From: Byssothecium circinans
Lineage: Eukaryota; Ascomycota; Dothideomycetes; Pleosporales; Massarinaceae
Length of the DNA: 44,381 nt
Direction: 5' to 3'
Assembly: GCA_010015675.1 (NCBI GenBank)
Contig: ML976987.1
Coordinates: 1,076,557 to 1,120,937 of the forward strand
The position numbers were made by a program, and so were the translations under genes. The notes under the pieces are model-generated. The model saw only the letters and a list, made by a program, of their open reading frames with translations, did not search any database and was not told the DNA's origin. Shown one piece after another: positions 32,409 to 41,910 of the stretch. Position 1 is the stretch's first letter. Each line of letters starts with the position of its first letter.

Positions 32409-33700
32409 AGTACCCAGGTGGTGATGCTTGAGTAACACTGCTCTGTTGCGCCGCTTCATTATTTTATAATGATATCTTTTCCAGCGGCAATATCTTAGTC
32501 TGAATCAACCGCGCCATGATGCTATCAGTCAGTGTTATCAACAACGGCGTTCAGCCTCATCTACGAGCCAGTACGCCACTCTGGTGTAGACGTGGAATAA
32601 ATTTGTCCACCCAATATCCTGATCGGCATATAATCAGCCCTACGTGCATACGAATGAAACGCCACCCGATGTTATGATAGCACAGCATCTGGACCCATTA
32701 CCCGCCGCCACCCGCTGAACGGTAAGGAGCTGAACACGCATGGCTGACCAATTTTCAGCCCTGGTGGCGTAAGTGCTTATCTCCGTCTCACATCTATCCA
32801 TCGAAGATGCGGGGTTTCCGATCCCGCCCATTCTTATTTCAACCTCTGAAAGCCTCGTCTGACAAAGAAAGCAAAACTCCGCTAACAGAGAGACTCTGAT
32901 GGGAAATTGCTCTAGAAACACACTTCACTTCACCAGAACCTCCTAGTGAAAGGAGGGGTTAGAAGATGGACTTGTCTTCAATTCTATGTGCCCCACATTG
33001 CACAACATGCCATTCCTTGTCAAAAATTGAACAGCGAATGAATGCTGATGTTCACACTGACGAGAGAGCACTGCATATTTCCACCGTCTTCATTGGATCG
33101 AAGCTTCCGAGGAGTTACTGATTACCTCACCTACTTCTTTTTTACTAGGTGTATCCTGCAGTCGCTATTATGTTTTTGTCGCTGAGACGACCGACCGGTT
33201 GTCAGCGCTGTGAGCATGCTAGAGTGACCGCACGTTGTGCAGCTGAGCTGCATAGCCCATTGCCTTGTTTCGTCCTCCTTCCGAGAATGTTTATCGTGAA
33301 AGATGACGCCTAGTCTGCGCTAGATTATCACATGTAATGTGAGTACGAGCTATGCGAAAAAGGAAAAAGAAGTAAAGGACCTGAGGGGAAGCTGAAGGAG
33401 AAGTAAGTCCACATTGAATTGCCAACGCTTTGTTTTGCGCCTTTGAATCAAAGCCATGGGCAGTGGAACCATCTGCCGGGATAGCGTGAAAGGATCAAGC
33501 GCTCGGGCAACATAAGTTGAGACTTCCGACATGCAGGGGAAGATCCGTGCACGGATGGCTACGAAGACGAGATATTCTGCGATGTTTAATGTTTGAATTC
33601 CCGAAGAGCTTCTCCAAACCACAACAATGCAAAATCGAGCTACTTCTACCCAAACAACACACCCACACCACCTCACCACCTTCCCTTCCATCAACACCCT
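32409..33700. other. Convergent intergenic region
   Basis: 1.3 kb between the NTF2-like and CE4 genes, tail to tail. No gene, repeat or RNA recognised. Confidence 0.5.
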
Positions 33701-34682
33701 CTAACAAGAAGACGCCCCATTCGCAGTCCCATTAACATATGCCCCCGAAACCGTATCACCCAAACACTCAGCTGTCCACAAATTAGCCCTTATCCATATC
33801 CTCTCCCAGACCCCTCACTCCGCCGCATACGATCTCACTTACCAACAGTAACCAGCCGAAGATTATTGGTCTTAGCCCAATTAATCAGCCACGGCGTAAG
33901 CGTCTCCACCGTCCCCTGATACGTCTCATGCATTAACGGAATATGCCCATTACCCCCGGCACCCGCGGCCTGGAACTTGGCCTGGCTCTGCGCCGGGGTC
34001 TTGCCGTTCCAGTCCTCTGCGTCAACGTCGTCGGTGACCACGCGGTAGCCCAGCGTCTTCATGGTGCTGAGGACACTGCCGCCGGTCGCGAGGTACGGCG
34101 GGCGCATGTATGTGGGCTTTACGCCGATAATGTTTACGAGGGCTTGTTCGAGCCTTTGCATCTGCGTGGTTAGGTCGGAAGAAGAGAGGGAGCCGAAGTT
34201 TTGCGGGTGAGACCAGGTGTGTGAGGCGATTTGGTGGCCGGCTTTGTAGGCGGCTTGGAGCGCGGCTTTTTGGTTGTAGATACAGCCTGTGTTTTGTGTG
34301 TGAGTCGTGGATCGGAGGGTTGGGAGGGAGGGGAAATGAGAGAGGAAGAGTACCGTAGAGGGTGCCGGTTACGAAGAAGGTGCCTTTAGCTCCGCCGGCG
34401 GTGAGGATGTCGGCGAGCTTTTGCGTGTATTGATATGGGCCATCGTCGTATGCGAGGGCGAGCATGCCCGGCGCCGTGCACTTGGTGAGGACGACGCCAG
34501 CTAAGATACCGCATAGTCAGTGGCCAATTCTAAACTCTTTCGACTTGTCCACGATCTATCACCCAGAGTTGGGGAGACGAACCAGCAGGACCAGCAGCCT
34601 GGATAGCCTGAAGCGGATTCGCAATAGGTACTGCGCTTGTGACAGCAGCCAACGAGGCGACGAAGAAAGTGGTAAGGCCCAT
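33701..34682 (-). CDS. Secreted CE4 polysaccharide (chitin) deacetylase
   Basis: Four exons, 34583..34682, 34354..34500, 33843..34286 and 33701..33771, encode 253 aa; introns 82, 67 and 71 nt, all phase 1. The last exon is required: it turns a premature VTVGK end into VTVAECLGD, the usual end of the NodB fold. Signal peptide residues 1-17 (MGLTTFFVASLAAVTSA). CE4 motifs: LAYDDGP (motif 1, base and metal Asp), HTWSHP (motif 2, two metal His), RPPY (motif 3), DVDAEDW (motif 4), LMHET (motif 5, catalytic His). It should remove N-acetyl groups from chitin at the cell surface or outside. The residue before YDDGP is Ala where Thr/Ser is common. A TATAAG lies about 75 bp upstream. Confidence 0.93.
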
Positions 34683-35067
34683 GATGTCAACACATCTACT
34701 AACAAATTCTACCTTTTTCGTACACAGCTTCTTCGTAAATTGGGACGCCTCTCCTCTTATATCCACTACCCAGCCGTAGCCACCTCTCGTGCATGGGCAT
34801 ATATATTGCAGAAGCCTAAGAGGCTCTTGGCTCATTCCTGGTAGATCACCTCCAATTACCCACGGAAATGGTTCTCTCCAGTGTTAGTGATGAAGGCGTT
34901 TATGAGCCGTGATGTTAGCTCCTAGTGTCTAACTCGAAGTCTGGAGTATGATTGATGCTAAGGGGCGTTGCATAAAGGCGAGCGAGGCTGCCGGTTCGTG
35001 ATTCGTGGAGGGCAGGTCACCTGCTTCTCATAATCTACAAGAGCCGAGGGGGCCTTTGGTCCGAATG
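34683..35067. other. Intergenic region upstream of CE4
   Basis: 385 bp containing the CE4 promoter (TATAAG on the minus strand at 34756-34761). No gene supported. Confidence 0.5.
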
Positions 35068-35486
35068 CTAAGGCAGAAGCGTTGGCGTGGTTCTTATAGT
35101 GATTTTGTTCTTCCCGCCGGGTAAATGTGGGAACTGAAACCGCGGACGTTAGTCGAGACGCCATAGAAGTGGCGTACCAACACTGTCTGCTTCCTCTCAG
35201 CTCTAGGGCCGCTGCGGTTGATAAGAGACGCTTTTTGATTTAGCGCTTGTTGGCTGTGTGAAGGATGCGGATATGTGGCAGGGCTGATTTGCTCTTCTTC
35301 TGCCCGACGCCGCTTCCTGTTTGTTTGCTGCTTCCGGTGGGTCGCGCATCGAGAGAACCCTTTCTGCTTTTCTTCTGCACTTAACTTTCTTTTACATCCA
35401 TCAATACAGATTCCTTCTTGTTTCCTGCGCTTTCTCTCTGCTTGGAGACACTCTTTGCATCGATTCACACCATGGATAGAGCACAT
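35068..35486 (-). CDS. Small Cys/His-rich, basic orphan protein
   Basis: Exon 1 35178..35486 and exon 2 35068..35133, joined over a 44-nt intron (GTACGC, CGACTAAC branch, TTTCAG), give 124 aa; unspliced reading gives 130 aa ending at 35094. The N-terminus has a metal-site-like arrangement: CSIH, CKEC, then CIDGC and CATH, followed by a very basic patch (RKQQTNRKRRRAEEE). Four Cys/His pairs could hold two zinc ions, and the basic patch would suit nucleic-acid binding or a nuclear signal. No family recognised. Coding status rests on composition, the paired motifs and the well-formed intron, not on homology. Confidence 0.42.
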
Positions 35487-36062
35487 GAGTCGGGTTTTGG
35501 TGTACAAAAGGTGTGGCCAGAAACGGCGAGCGCGGAGGGAGAACGGCGAGCAGGGGGTAGGTGGTGAGTAGATGGTGAGTAGAACACGACGAGGAACACC
35601 GGAAACACGACGTGGGCCAAGCGAGGACTAACTTCACGGTGCAGCCTCGGCGCTCGGAGATACCAAGCGTGGCCCCTCCAGCTTGCACATGTGCGCTAGT
35701 GATCCTTCTCTTGCGAGTTCAATTTCGCAACGGAGGAACACGTCTAAATTTCTGTGGTCTAATGGCTACGAAGATAAATATAGCGACCTTTTACCAAGGT
35801 CCCTTGGAATGAGGAGTGGCTAGGCTGGAGGCTGAGTCGGATCAGCGGCGAGAATGAGCAGTGGTCATGTGGTCACGGCGACGGAGACCATGCGGTTCAT
35901 AACGACGGAGTTGGTGTTCGTGCGCGTAGGTGCAATTGCGCAGCGATCAAAGCACCCTTAGAGACACAGAAGAATAAAAGGTGACAAACTGAAAGTGCTT
36001 TACAAACGAGCCAAGTTAGGTAATTTTGCCCTCTTGGAGGTCACCTCGAGCACTTGCAAACC
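35487..36062. other. Intergenic, no gene supported
   Basis: 576 bp between the Cys/His-rich frame and the SUKH gene. Nothing recognised. Confidence 0.5.
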
Positions 36063-37436
36063 CTAACGCCCCGCCCGTTTTGCCCTACATTCGTACACAA
36101 GACAGGGGTCGCCACCAATGGTATCCGGCCTGGCGGATTGGCGAACAGCCTCCTCCAACCAATTCCGGAAGGTGCCAATAGGATACATTGGTTGAATATC
36201 CACCGCGTACATCATAACCCATTCCAGCTTTTCGAAAGCTTCCATGGAGCCATATAGACACTCAATTGCAAGAGAAGTCTCTGCTTTCATACCATCGCTG
36301 ACTTTGTCGCTGGCCAGTGCCTCCTTGTAGGCCTTGATCGTTGCCTTCACGTCAGAGGGGCTGAGTAGAGTGTACACGTGCTCGTTCATTCGTCCAATTT
36401 CGACTTGCTTGGTAGCTGACGGCCATGCATCGAATCCGGTGGCTTCGCGAATCAATTGTTCTGTTCCTGTCGAATCTTTGATCAATTCCAATTCATGCTC
36501 GACGGGAGGTGGTCCGTCGCTGAGCTCAACATTCTGAGTATTGTGTAATGCTGGTGTCATCCAATGGCCGTCCCAAACCTCTTCAAGACCGTTGGAAGCG
36601 AGGAGAAATTCTTTGTAGTCATCTGGGAGAGGAGACACGTTGAGCCGCTTCTCCAGATCTTTGATGTCTTTTTCCGTTGCGGGTTTGTGCAAATAGCTCT
36701 CCGGCGGTTCTTTACGCGCCTCTTTGTAGTAAAGACCCGCGTTCTTCTTCGTATTCTCTACCAGTATTTCGAGCAGCTCTTTGATCGGTCTCCCTTCATG
36801 GTCGCCCTTCTGACGGCCTTCTTCGATTCGTATGCGAACTGTCTCTAGCACGTCCTCTGCCGCCGCACATAGTTTCGCGTCGTCCGCCCCTAACTGCTGC
36901 GCAAGTACGCCAGTGGCTAGGAGGGGCCAGATTTTGCGTTGCTCTATCAAGGCGCCGATACAGCAGGGGAAATGCTCCGTGATTTGCTCGAGCGCTCTGA
37001 CGACTTTCTCATCTTGTTGAATTTCTTCTATGCTTGTCTTGCCCTGTTTCTCGCATAAAACAACCGCAATGGTGAGACAAAGAGGGAGATCTAGTGAAGG
37101 TAACTTCCGATTGATGATTTCATCGTATCTTTCCTCATCCAGTGAACCCGATGGCGGAATTTCGAGTTCATCTAGGGCCTTCTTGCTTCGTTCTAATTTA
37201 GGAATGGCGGATGGCCAGTCGCCTGTTTGTTCGAAGGCAAAATTCAAGAACCGCATTTGACGGAACCCATCATCCGTGCGGTTTTGCGAAAGGAGAAGAT
37301 CTGTAATTTTGGAAGCGATGTCGATTTTACCCAGGACGGCGAGTTCCTTGGCCAGTTCCCGTATGTTGTGATAGACAACAGGGAGAGATGGAGCGTATAA
37401 AATGTCATCCTTGACGAATTTGATGTCGTCCCTCAT
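36063..37436 (-). CDS. SMI1/KNR4 (SUKH) family protein
   Basis: Single exon, 457 aa. Residues about 1-245 are helical and resemble a tetratricopeptide-like N-terminal region (NFAFEQTGDWPSAIPKLERS). From about 250 the SUKH/Smi1-Knr4 domain begins: KPATEKDIKDLEKRLNVSPL, PDDYKEFLLASNGLEEVWDG, then the strands to about 455. In yeast Knr4/Smi1 coordinates cell-wall glucan synthesis with cell-integrity signalling; in bacteria the same fold serves as immunity proteins. Filamentous fungi carry several such proteins with divergent N-termini, so a specific role is not assigned. No signal peptide; cytosolic. Start at 37436 is the first ATG (MRDDIKFVKDD). Confidence 0.85.
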   Translation of the reverse strand: MRDDIKFVKDDILYAPSLPVVYHNIRELAKELAVLGKIDIASKITDLLLSQNRTDDGFRQMRFLNFAFEQTGDWPSAIPKLERSKKALDELEIPPSGSLDEERYDEIINRKLPSLDLPLCLTIAVVLCEKQGKTSIEEIQQDEKVVRALEQITEHFPCCIGALIEQRKIWPLLATGVLAQQLGADDAKLCAAAEDVLETVRIRIEEGRQKGDHEGRPIKELLEILVENTKKNAGLYYKEARKEPPESYLHKPATEKDIKDLEKRLNVSPLPDDYKEFLLASNGLEEVWDGHWMTPALHNTQNVELSDGPPPVEHELELIKDSTGTEQLIREATGFDAWPSATKQVEIGRMNEHVYTLLSPSDVKATIKAYKEALASDKVSDGMKAETSLAIECLYGSMEAFEKLEWVMMYAVDIQPMYPIGTFRNWLEEAVRQSARPDTIGGDPCLVYECRAKRAGR

Positions 37437-39086
37437 GTTGACGTTTCGGCGGTCGAACTGTGCGTGGAACGTAATCAGACAAGTTGTATGTTAAGCGTGT
37501 AACGTGTAGAATCGTCGAGTTTATATCACTCGTGGCTTGGAAAAGGCTGGAAAACGGCGACGTGTTCTGACGTCATATTACGCGCAGAGAAAATCATCTA
37601 TTCTTGCAACTCCATCCTTCATCCCCAACTCGAAACAAATGATCGACGAGCAAGACACAGGGACTACGTGCGACCAATAGGAACCGTCGCTAGCCTTTAC
37701 ACCAACACTTGATCGTCATCATGCTTAGCGGCCCTCCAGTGTCCACGATGTGAACGGGTATCAAGTTTATCGTCAGCGGATCATCCGGATCATCTCGAGC
37801 TCAAGGCTATGCAACCAGTTTCACTTATTAAGTAACTTCATGACATAAATTTCGCATCGGAAATGGACAAAGGCGGAGTACAATCTTATATCCAGAACCG
37901 CAAGAACCTGGAAAACCCTACCATACGCTCGTAGAACGACCCCCCTGCTTTTGTCCAACGGCAGTAGGGGGCTGCGTCTTTAACGTTAGCAATAGTTAGA
38001 TTTCTTATATTTTCTATATACAAAAGAGACGTAGTTAATAGTAATAGTAGTTAATAAGCCCTCTACTTTTAATAGATAAGTTATGTTAATACCTTACTAT
38101 ACTCAGTACTAGTGGCGATGATTGCTCCTTCTTTAACGCTCGTAGAACATTGATATGGCCGAAAATAGCACGAGAACTTTGCGGACCCGGGAGAGAAAGT
38201 TAACGATCGTGGGATTGGTGAGACCATGCTGATTACTGCGGGCGGGAAGGTTGTTTGACGTTCTTGCTCGGCCTTTTCTCCACTTTCGTCTTACTCGCCG
38301 ATATATACAAAGTATGATACCCAGGCAACATAATGCCTATCACACCTGACCAATAGCCTGTCAGCCCCCAGCTTTGACGATCCCCTTCCGGCAGAGTTGC
38401 CTGCTGCTTCGGGCTTCTTCCAGGCACCGAAATTGAGAGCTTTAAACAACTCATCTTGATTTTCAACTCATTTAAGATTAACTGCGACTAAAGCGATACC
38501 AAGATAAGTGTGGACATTTGGTATGACTGCCCTTGCTTCGGATATGGAAGTCAGGTCGAACCCGTATGGCAACTTGGCACGAGATGCGAACTGTTGAAAA
38601 ATGGGTTAGGGTCTAGCTGAAAAGGAGCAGGTACCTGGTAAGTTCAAAGCAATCTATTTGGTATATTTGAAACGGACACCTACATTGCATCACGTCGAAT
38701 CCGTCCAAGTCAATACACGTTTCACATGTCATGCTCCTTTCACGTTATGACTCACGTGGAAGGCTTGTTGTCGGATGCAAAGAAGCTTGACTAGCAGTGA
38801 AAACAATGTTTTTAACCTCGGTTGCTCTAATTGAAAACTCCGCATTTGACACATAGCGCAACGGACTGACTTGGGTAGATCTTTCTATTCGATCGATCTA
38901 TTCTAAGGGAGTACTAGGACAAACTCACTTGGTGACATGGCAGAATACACCGCGCCTGCACTGTGGAGCAACTCAAAGACAAAGAATTTCCAAAAACGAG
39001 AGAAATACTGGAACCAGGAGCTAGGAGCACATTCTCAAACCATAATGAATCCCCCCTCCCCTCCCCCGTGCGCGCGCGCCTCTAGC
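37437..39086. other. 1.65-kb gene-free stretch
   Basis: Holds the SUKH promoter, an AT-rich insert flanked by a 13-bp direct repeat (described separately) and several short frames without support (for example 38233-38466 minus). No gene. Confidence 0.5.
37925..38148. repeat. 13-bp direct repeats flanking an AT-rich insert
   Basis: ACGCTCGTAGAAC occurs at 37925-37937 and again at 38136-38148. The 198 bp between them are mostly AT-rich (TTAGCAATAGTTAG, TAGTTAATAAGCC and similar), unlike the flanks. The arrangement resembles a target-site duplication around a short insertion such as a degenerate SINE/LINE end, but no terminal structure or poly-A confirms it. Confidence 0.4.
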
Positions 39087-39723
39087 TCAGGAGAAGTCGG
39101 ACTCGTCCTTGCATTTAGCACCAGAAGACATGCAATAGGACAAGCAAACGTTGCGAATGTTGACGGTGTTGTACTTTCCTGAAATACCGTTGGCGTCGCA
39201 TTTTGACTGGACTACGAGAAGTTAGCATGATCGATTGAACACATGAGGCCAATGACCCGGGGTTCGATGTGCACATACTCTTGTCGGCCCGCCCAACCAA
39301 GTCCCCCTTGGTAATTCCCGGCACCTTCTTGGTCCACTTGACGCAGCATCCAGTCTTTCCATCCTCATTCTTCCAGCAGATCTGTTGAGCACCGTCCTGA
39401 AGTGCACTCTCTCGATTGCCGTAAAGGTCATTCACAAGGCTCGCGCAGACCGAGTTGGTTCCTCCGTTTTTGGTGTCGCATTCAGGTGAGCTGATATCGG
39501 TGACTTTGCATTGCTTGGGGCATGCTGGCTGGAACCATTTTCCGCAATCCGCTCGCGGAGCTACGGACCTCTTGATTTCTGCGTACTGAACGACGGAGCC
39601 CCCTTTGCGCGGCTCAACTCTCAGCTCAACGAGGTTGGCCTCCTCCCCCGCGGCAAAAGGAGTAGCCATCAACCCGGTTGCCATGAGGCTAGTGATGAGA
39701 AGAGTGACAGTTGAGAATTGCAT
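39087..39723 (-). CDS. Cysteine-rich secreted protein with Lys-Arg pro-site
   Basis: Exons 39279..39723 and 39087..39211 encode 189 aa; the 67-nt intron has GTATGT, a GCTAAC branch and CGTAG, phase 1. Signal peptide about residues 1-20. A pro-segment ends in IKR at 50-52, a Kex2-type site, just before the cysteine-rich mature part that starts SVAPRADCGKWFQPACPKQC. Twelve cysteines in all, including GCCVKWTKKVPGITKGDLVG and the exon-2 cluster NVCLSYCMSSGAKC. This WTKK..PG..KGDL / C..CMSS pattern recurs in uncharacterised ascomycete secreted proteins, many effector-like. Function unknown. TATAAAA lies about 145 bp upstream. Divergent from the Kex2-repeat precursor gene. Confidence 0.8.
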
Positions 39724-40674
39724 TGTGAATCTGGTGTTCGGCTTGTTGGAAGTCAAAAGTCGATTGAGTGATATATGAAAGCAGAGAAGTGTTGGCGTTG
39801 ATTGAAGTGATTTCTTGAGTCTGAATGATTGTTGTGTTGGGACTTCATGAGATGGACAGTCTTGGTCTTTTATACAGATTCCTCGCCCGACCGCCCTTTG
39901 TGAAGATCATCGTTTCTGTGCACAGCCCGAGACAGGACTGAACATTTCATCAAACCAAAGACATTGTCGCAGTTTCATAGCATCACTGATTGGACGCAAG
40001 AGTGTAGATGACGATAGAATCGCCCCGTTTCACTAATCTGTTACATCCAAGTCTGTGCGTGTATGTTGTTCTGTGCCGTATCCAACAGCGTCTCGTTGTA
40101 CTGTGCCGTATCCAACAGCTTCGTTGTGCTGTGCCGTATCCAACAGCGTTTCGTTGTTGGTGGATGTGGGGGCGGGCTTACAAGAGTACCTTCATAGAAC
40201 CACTTTGTCTCGGGTCATGTAAAAACTTATCCACTCAAGTCAAAACATCTTGCCGATCACGGGTTCCAAAGTTTCACGCCGTAATTCTGCAATGAACATC
40301 TTCAATCCTGCAGGAATTATGTATGCTTGAACAAGGCAGATTCATGTGCAACTTTGCGCGTAACTGCTGCGAAGCCACACTGATCATCCAAGACCTCAAC
40401 CCGGACGAAGGTTCCGGAGATCAACACGTTGGAATCGTCGCACGCGACCTTCATGAAACCCTGCCTGAAATCTGTCATTGTTTCGAAACGGTGATTGCGC
40501 TCTTATGCAGCGTCCTCTCGAGTGAATATATAAGGAGGTGGCATTTTCGACAAGTTATGTCTATTCCAACCATTCCTCTGTTCTCACTACAACTTAGGAG
40601 AACTCGCCACTCCACATCTCTGCTTGACAGCCTATTGTACTTTAGTCTCTTCTCAAGATTACGCACATCACATC
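39724..40674. promoter_or_regulatory. Shared divergent promoter of two secreted-protein genes
   Basis: 951 bp between the Cys-rich gene (minus) and the repeat-precursor gene (plus). TATA-type boxes sit on both sides: TATAAAA read on the minus strand at about 39868-39874 and TATATAAG at 40527-40534. Between them lies a triplicated 28-30-bp repeat. Confidence 0.5.
40067..40157. repeat. Three tandem 28-30-bp repeats
   Basis: The unit CTGTGCCGTATCCAACAGCG followed by TCTCGTTGTA begins at 40071, 40101 and 40129, with small changes (28 bp in the second copy). It lies midway between two divergent secreted-protein genes and could be repeated regulatory sites. Confidence 0.75.
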
Positions 40675-41910
40675 ATGCTTTCCCTCAAAATTTGTGCCGT
40701 TTTCCTGTCGTTCACTTGGTCCTTAGCGCTTGCTGCACCAGTGAACGACTTGAGTCCAAGTCCTCTCGCAAAGCGAGCCGAAGATGGGCCCGGAAGCAAA
40801 GCCAACCCAAAACAGGGTGTATTCAAAATTCAAGGTTGGGAAAATCTTGCCGAGATCGACTGCTACATAATGCTCTGTATCCTTGGCACGAGTGTCTTGT
40901 CAGTATCTCGCTCGAGGAATGGAACTCCTAGCCGTAGCTAACTGGGAATCCCACAGTCAGCGTGGTCCCCTCGACGATAATTGGGGAAACAACCAGTTTA
41001 AAGAATGGGGGGGAAAGAATGAGCCATTTCACGACGATAATCTCCGACGATATGGTACCTCGAGAGCTAGCGACTCGAACGTAAGCCCAGAAGACTTTCC
41101 CTGGAGAAGCATACGATTGGGCGACAACCAAAAAAGATATCTCACAGGTGGTCCGCACGCGGAACAAATGAGTGAGCTGGAAATACCTTTGTCTATGTCG
41201 TTGCAGTTTTCGCTAACACCATCCAGGTCAGGCAGGATGTATTACAAACGGGTACAATGGACACTATGGTGGCGATGTCATTGGTCACGACGAGTGGTTT
41301 GAAATCAGATGGCGCAAAGAGTAAGAAGCAAACTTGCCTATCGTCACCATGGTCAATCTTACTGATAGGTATTAGGGACGCACACCTTATGGGAGAGATG
41401 TGTAAGGCGTGGCTTGAAAATGATCTCTCGAAGTGCGGCAACAACAAAAAATTCAACATTCTGGGTGCAGTAGGCGTTGTCCTTGCGCAATTGGTTTATT
41501 ACTACGTCAGGTCAGAGGGCAGGTACTATCACGCAACGCAGAAGGGTGCCAAGCGTGACCTCCAATCCGTGCAATGGGACATCGATCCGGAGGAGCTCAC
41601 ATGGCCAGAGATCCCCCCCGACGCTGAGGAAGTGAAGCGCGCAATTGTCGTGCTTGACGGGGCTGGCAATGAGCTCGCCCGCACGGAAAAGCGTACGGTT
41701 GTGGAACTTGATGAGGCTGGAAAGGAGCTGTCCAGCTCCGGCAAACGTGGAGTCGTGGAGCTTGACGAGGCTGGCAATGAGCTGTCCAGCCCTGGCAAAC
41801 GTGGAGTCGTGGAGCTTGACGAGGCTGGCAATGAGCTGTCCAGCTCCGTCAAACGTGGAGTCGTGGAGCTTGACGAGGCTGGAAACGAGCTTTCCAGCTC
41901 CAAGAAGTAA
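40675..41910 (+). CDS. Secreted NucA/NucB-like domain fused to Kex2-site peptide repeats
   Basis: Four exons, 40675..40898, 40957..41171, 41227..41320 and 41376..41910, encode 355 aa; introns 58, 55 and 55 nt, with CTAAC branches in the first two, all phases consistent. Signal peptide 1-20 (MLSLKICAVFLSFTWSLALA), pro-site LAKR (33-34). Residues 60-180 resemble NucA/NucB nucleases: CYIMLC, then EDFPWRS (family CDEYPFAS), AEQMSQAG (family ENxxQG) and GGDVIGHDEWFEI. The two usual cysteines near these blocks are replaced, so activity is uncertain. A hydrophobic stretch follows (204-221). From 236 the chain is cut by Lys-Arg: AKR, VKR, EKR, GKR, GKR, VKR, releasing five 17-18-residue copies such as GVVELDEAGNELSSPGKR. 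The last copy ends KK. Architecture matches Kex2-processed repeat proteins, which feed cyclic-peptide (dikaritin-type) or signal-peptide pathways, but no UstYa gene is nearby. Domain call tentative; repeats and splice structure firm. Confidence 0.8.
41641..41907 (+). repeat. 54-bp in-frame tandem repeats encoding peptide units
   Basis: Five units at 41641-41694, 41695-41748, 41749-41802, 41803-41856 and 41857-41907. The last three are almost identical in DNA; the first is the most diverged. Each encodes 18 residues (17 in the last) with a conserved (V/I)V.LD.AGNEL core and a terminal Lys-Arg (Lys-Lys at the end). The similarity of late copies points to recent duplication or gene conversion. 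Confidence 0.9.

Noticed and set aside
40675..41910. Complete dikaritin-type RiPP gene cluster
   Set aside because: No UstYa/DUF3328 oxidase, tyrosinase or methyltransferase gene is visible within the window, and the core units lack the Tyr usually cyclised; only the precursor architecture is supported.
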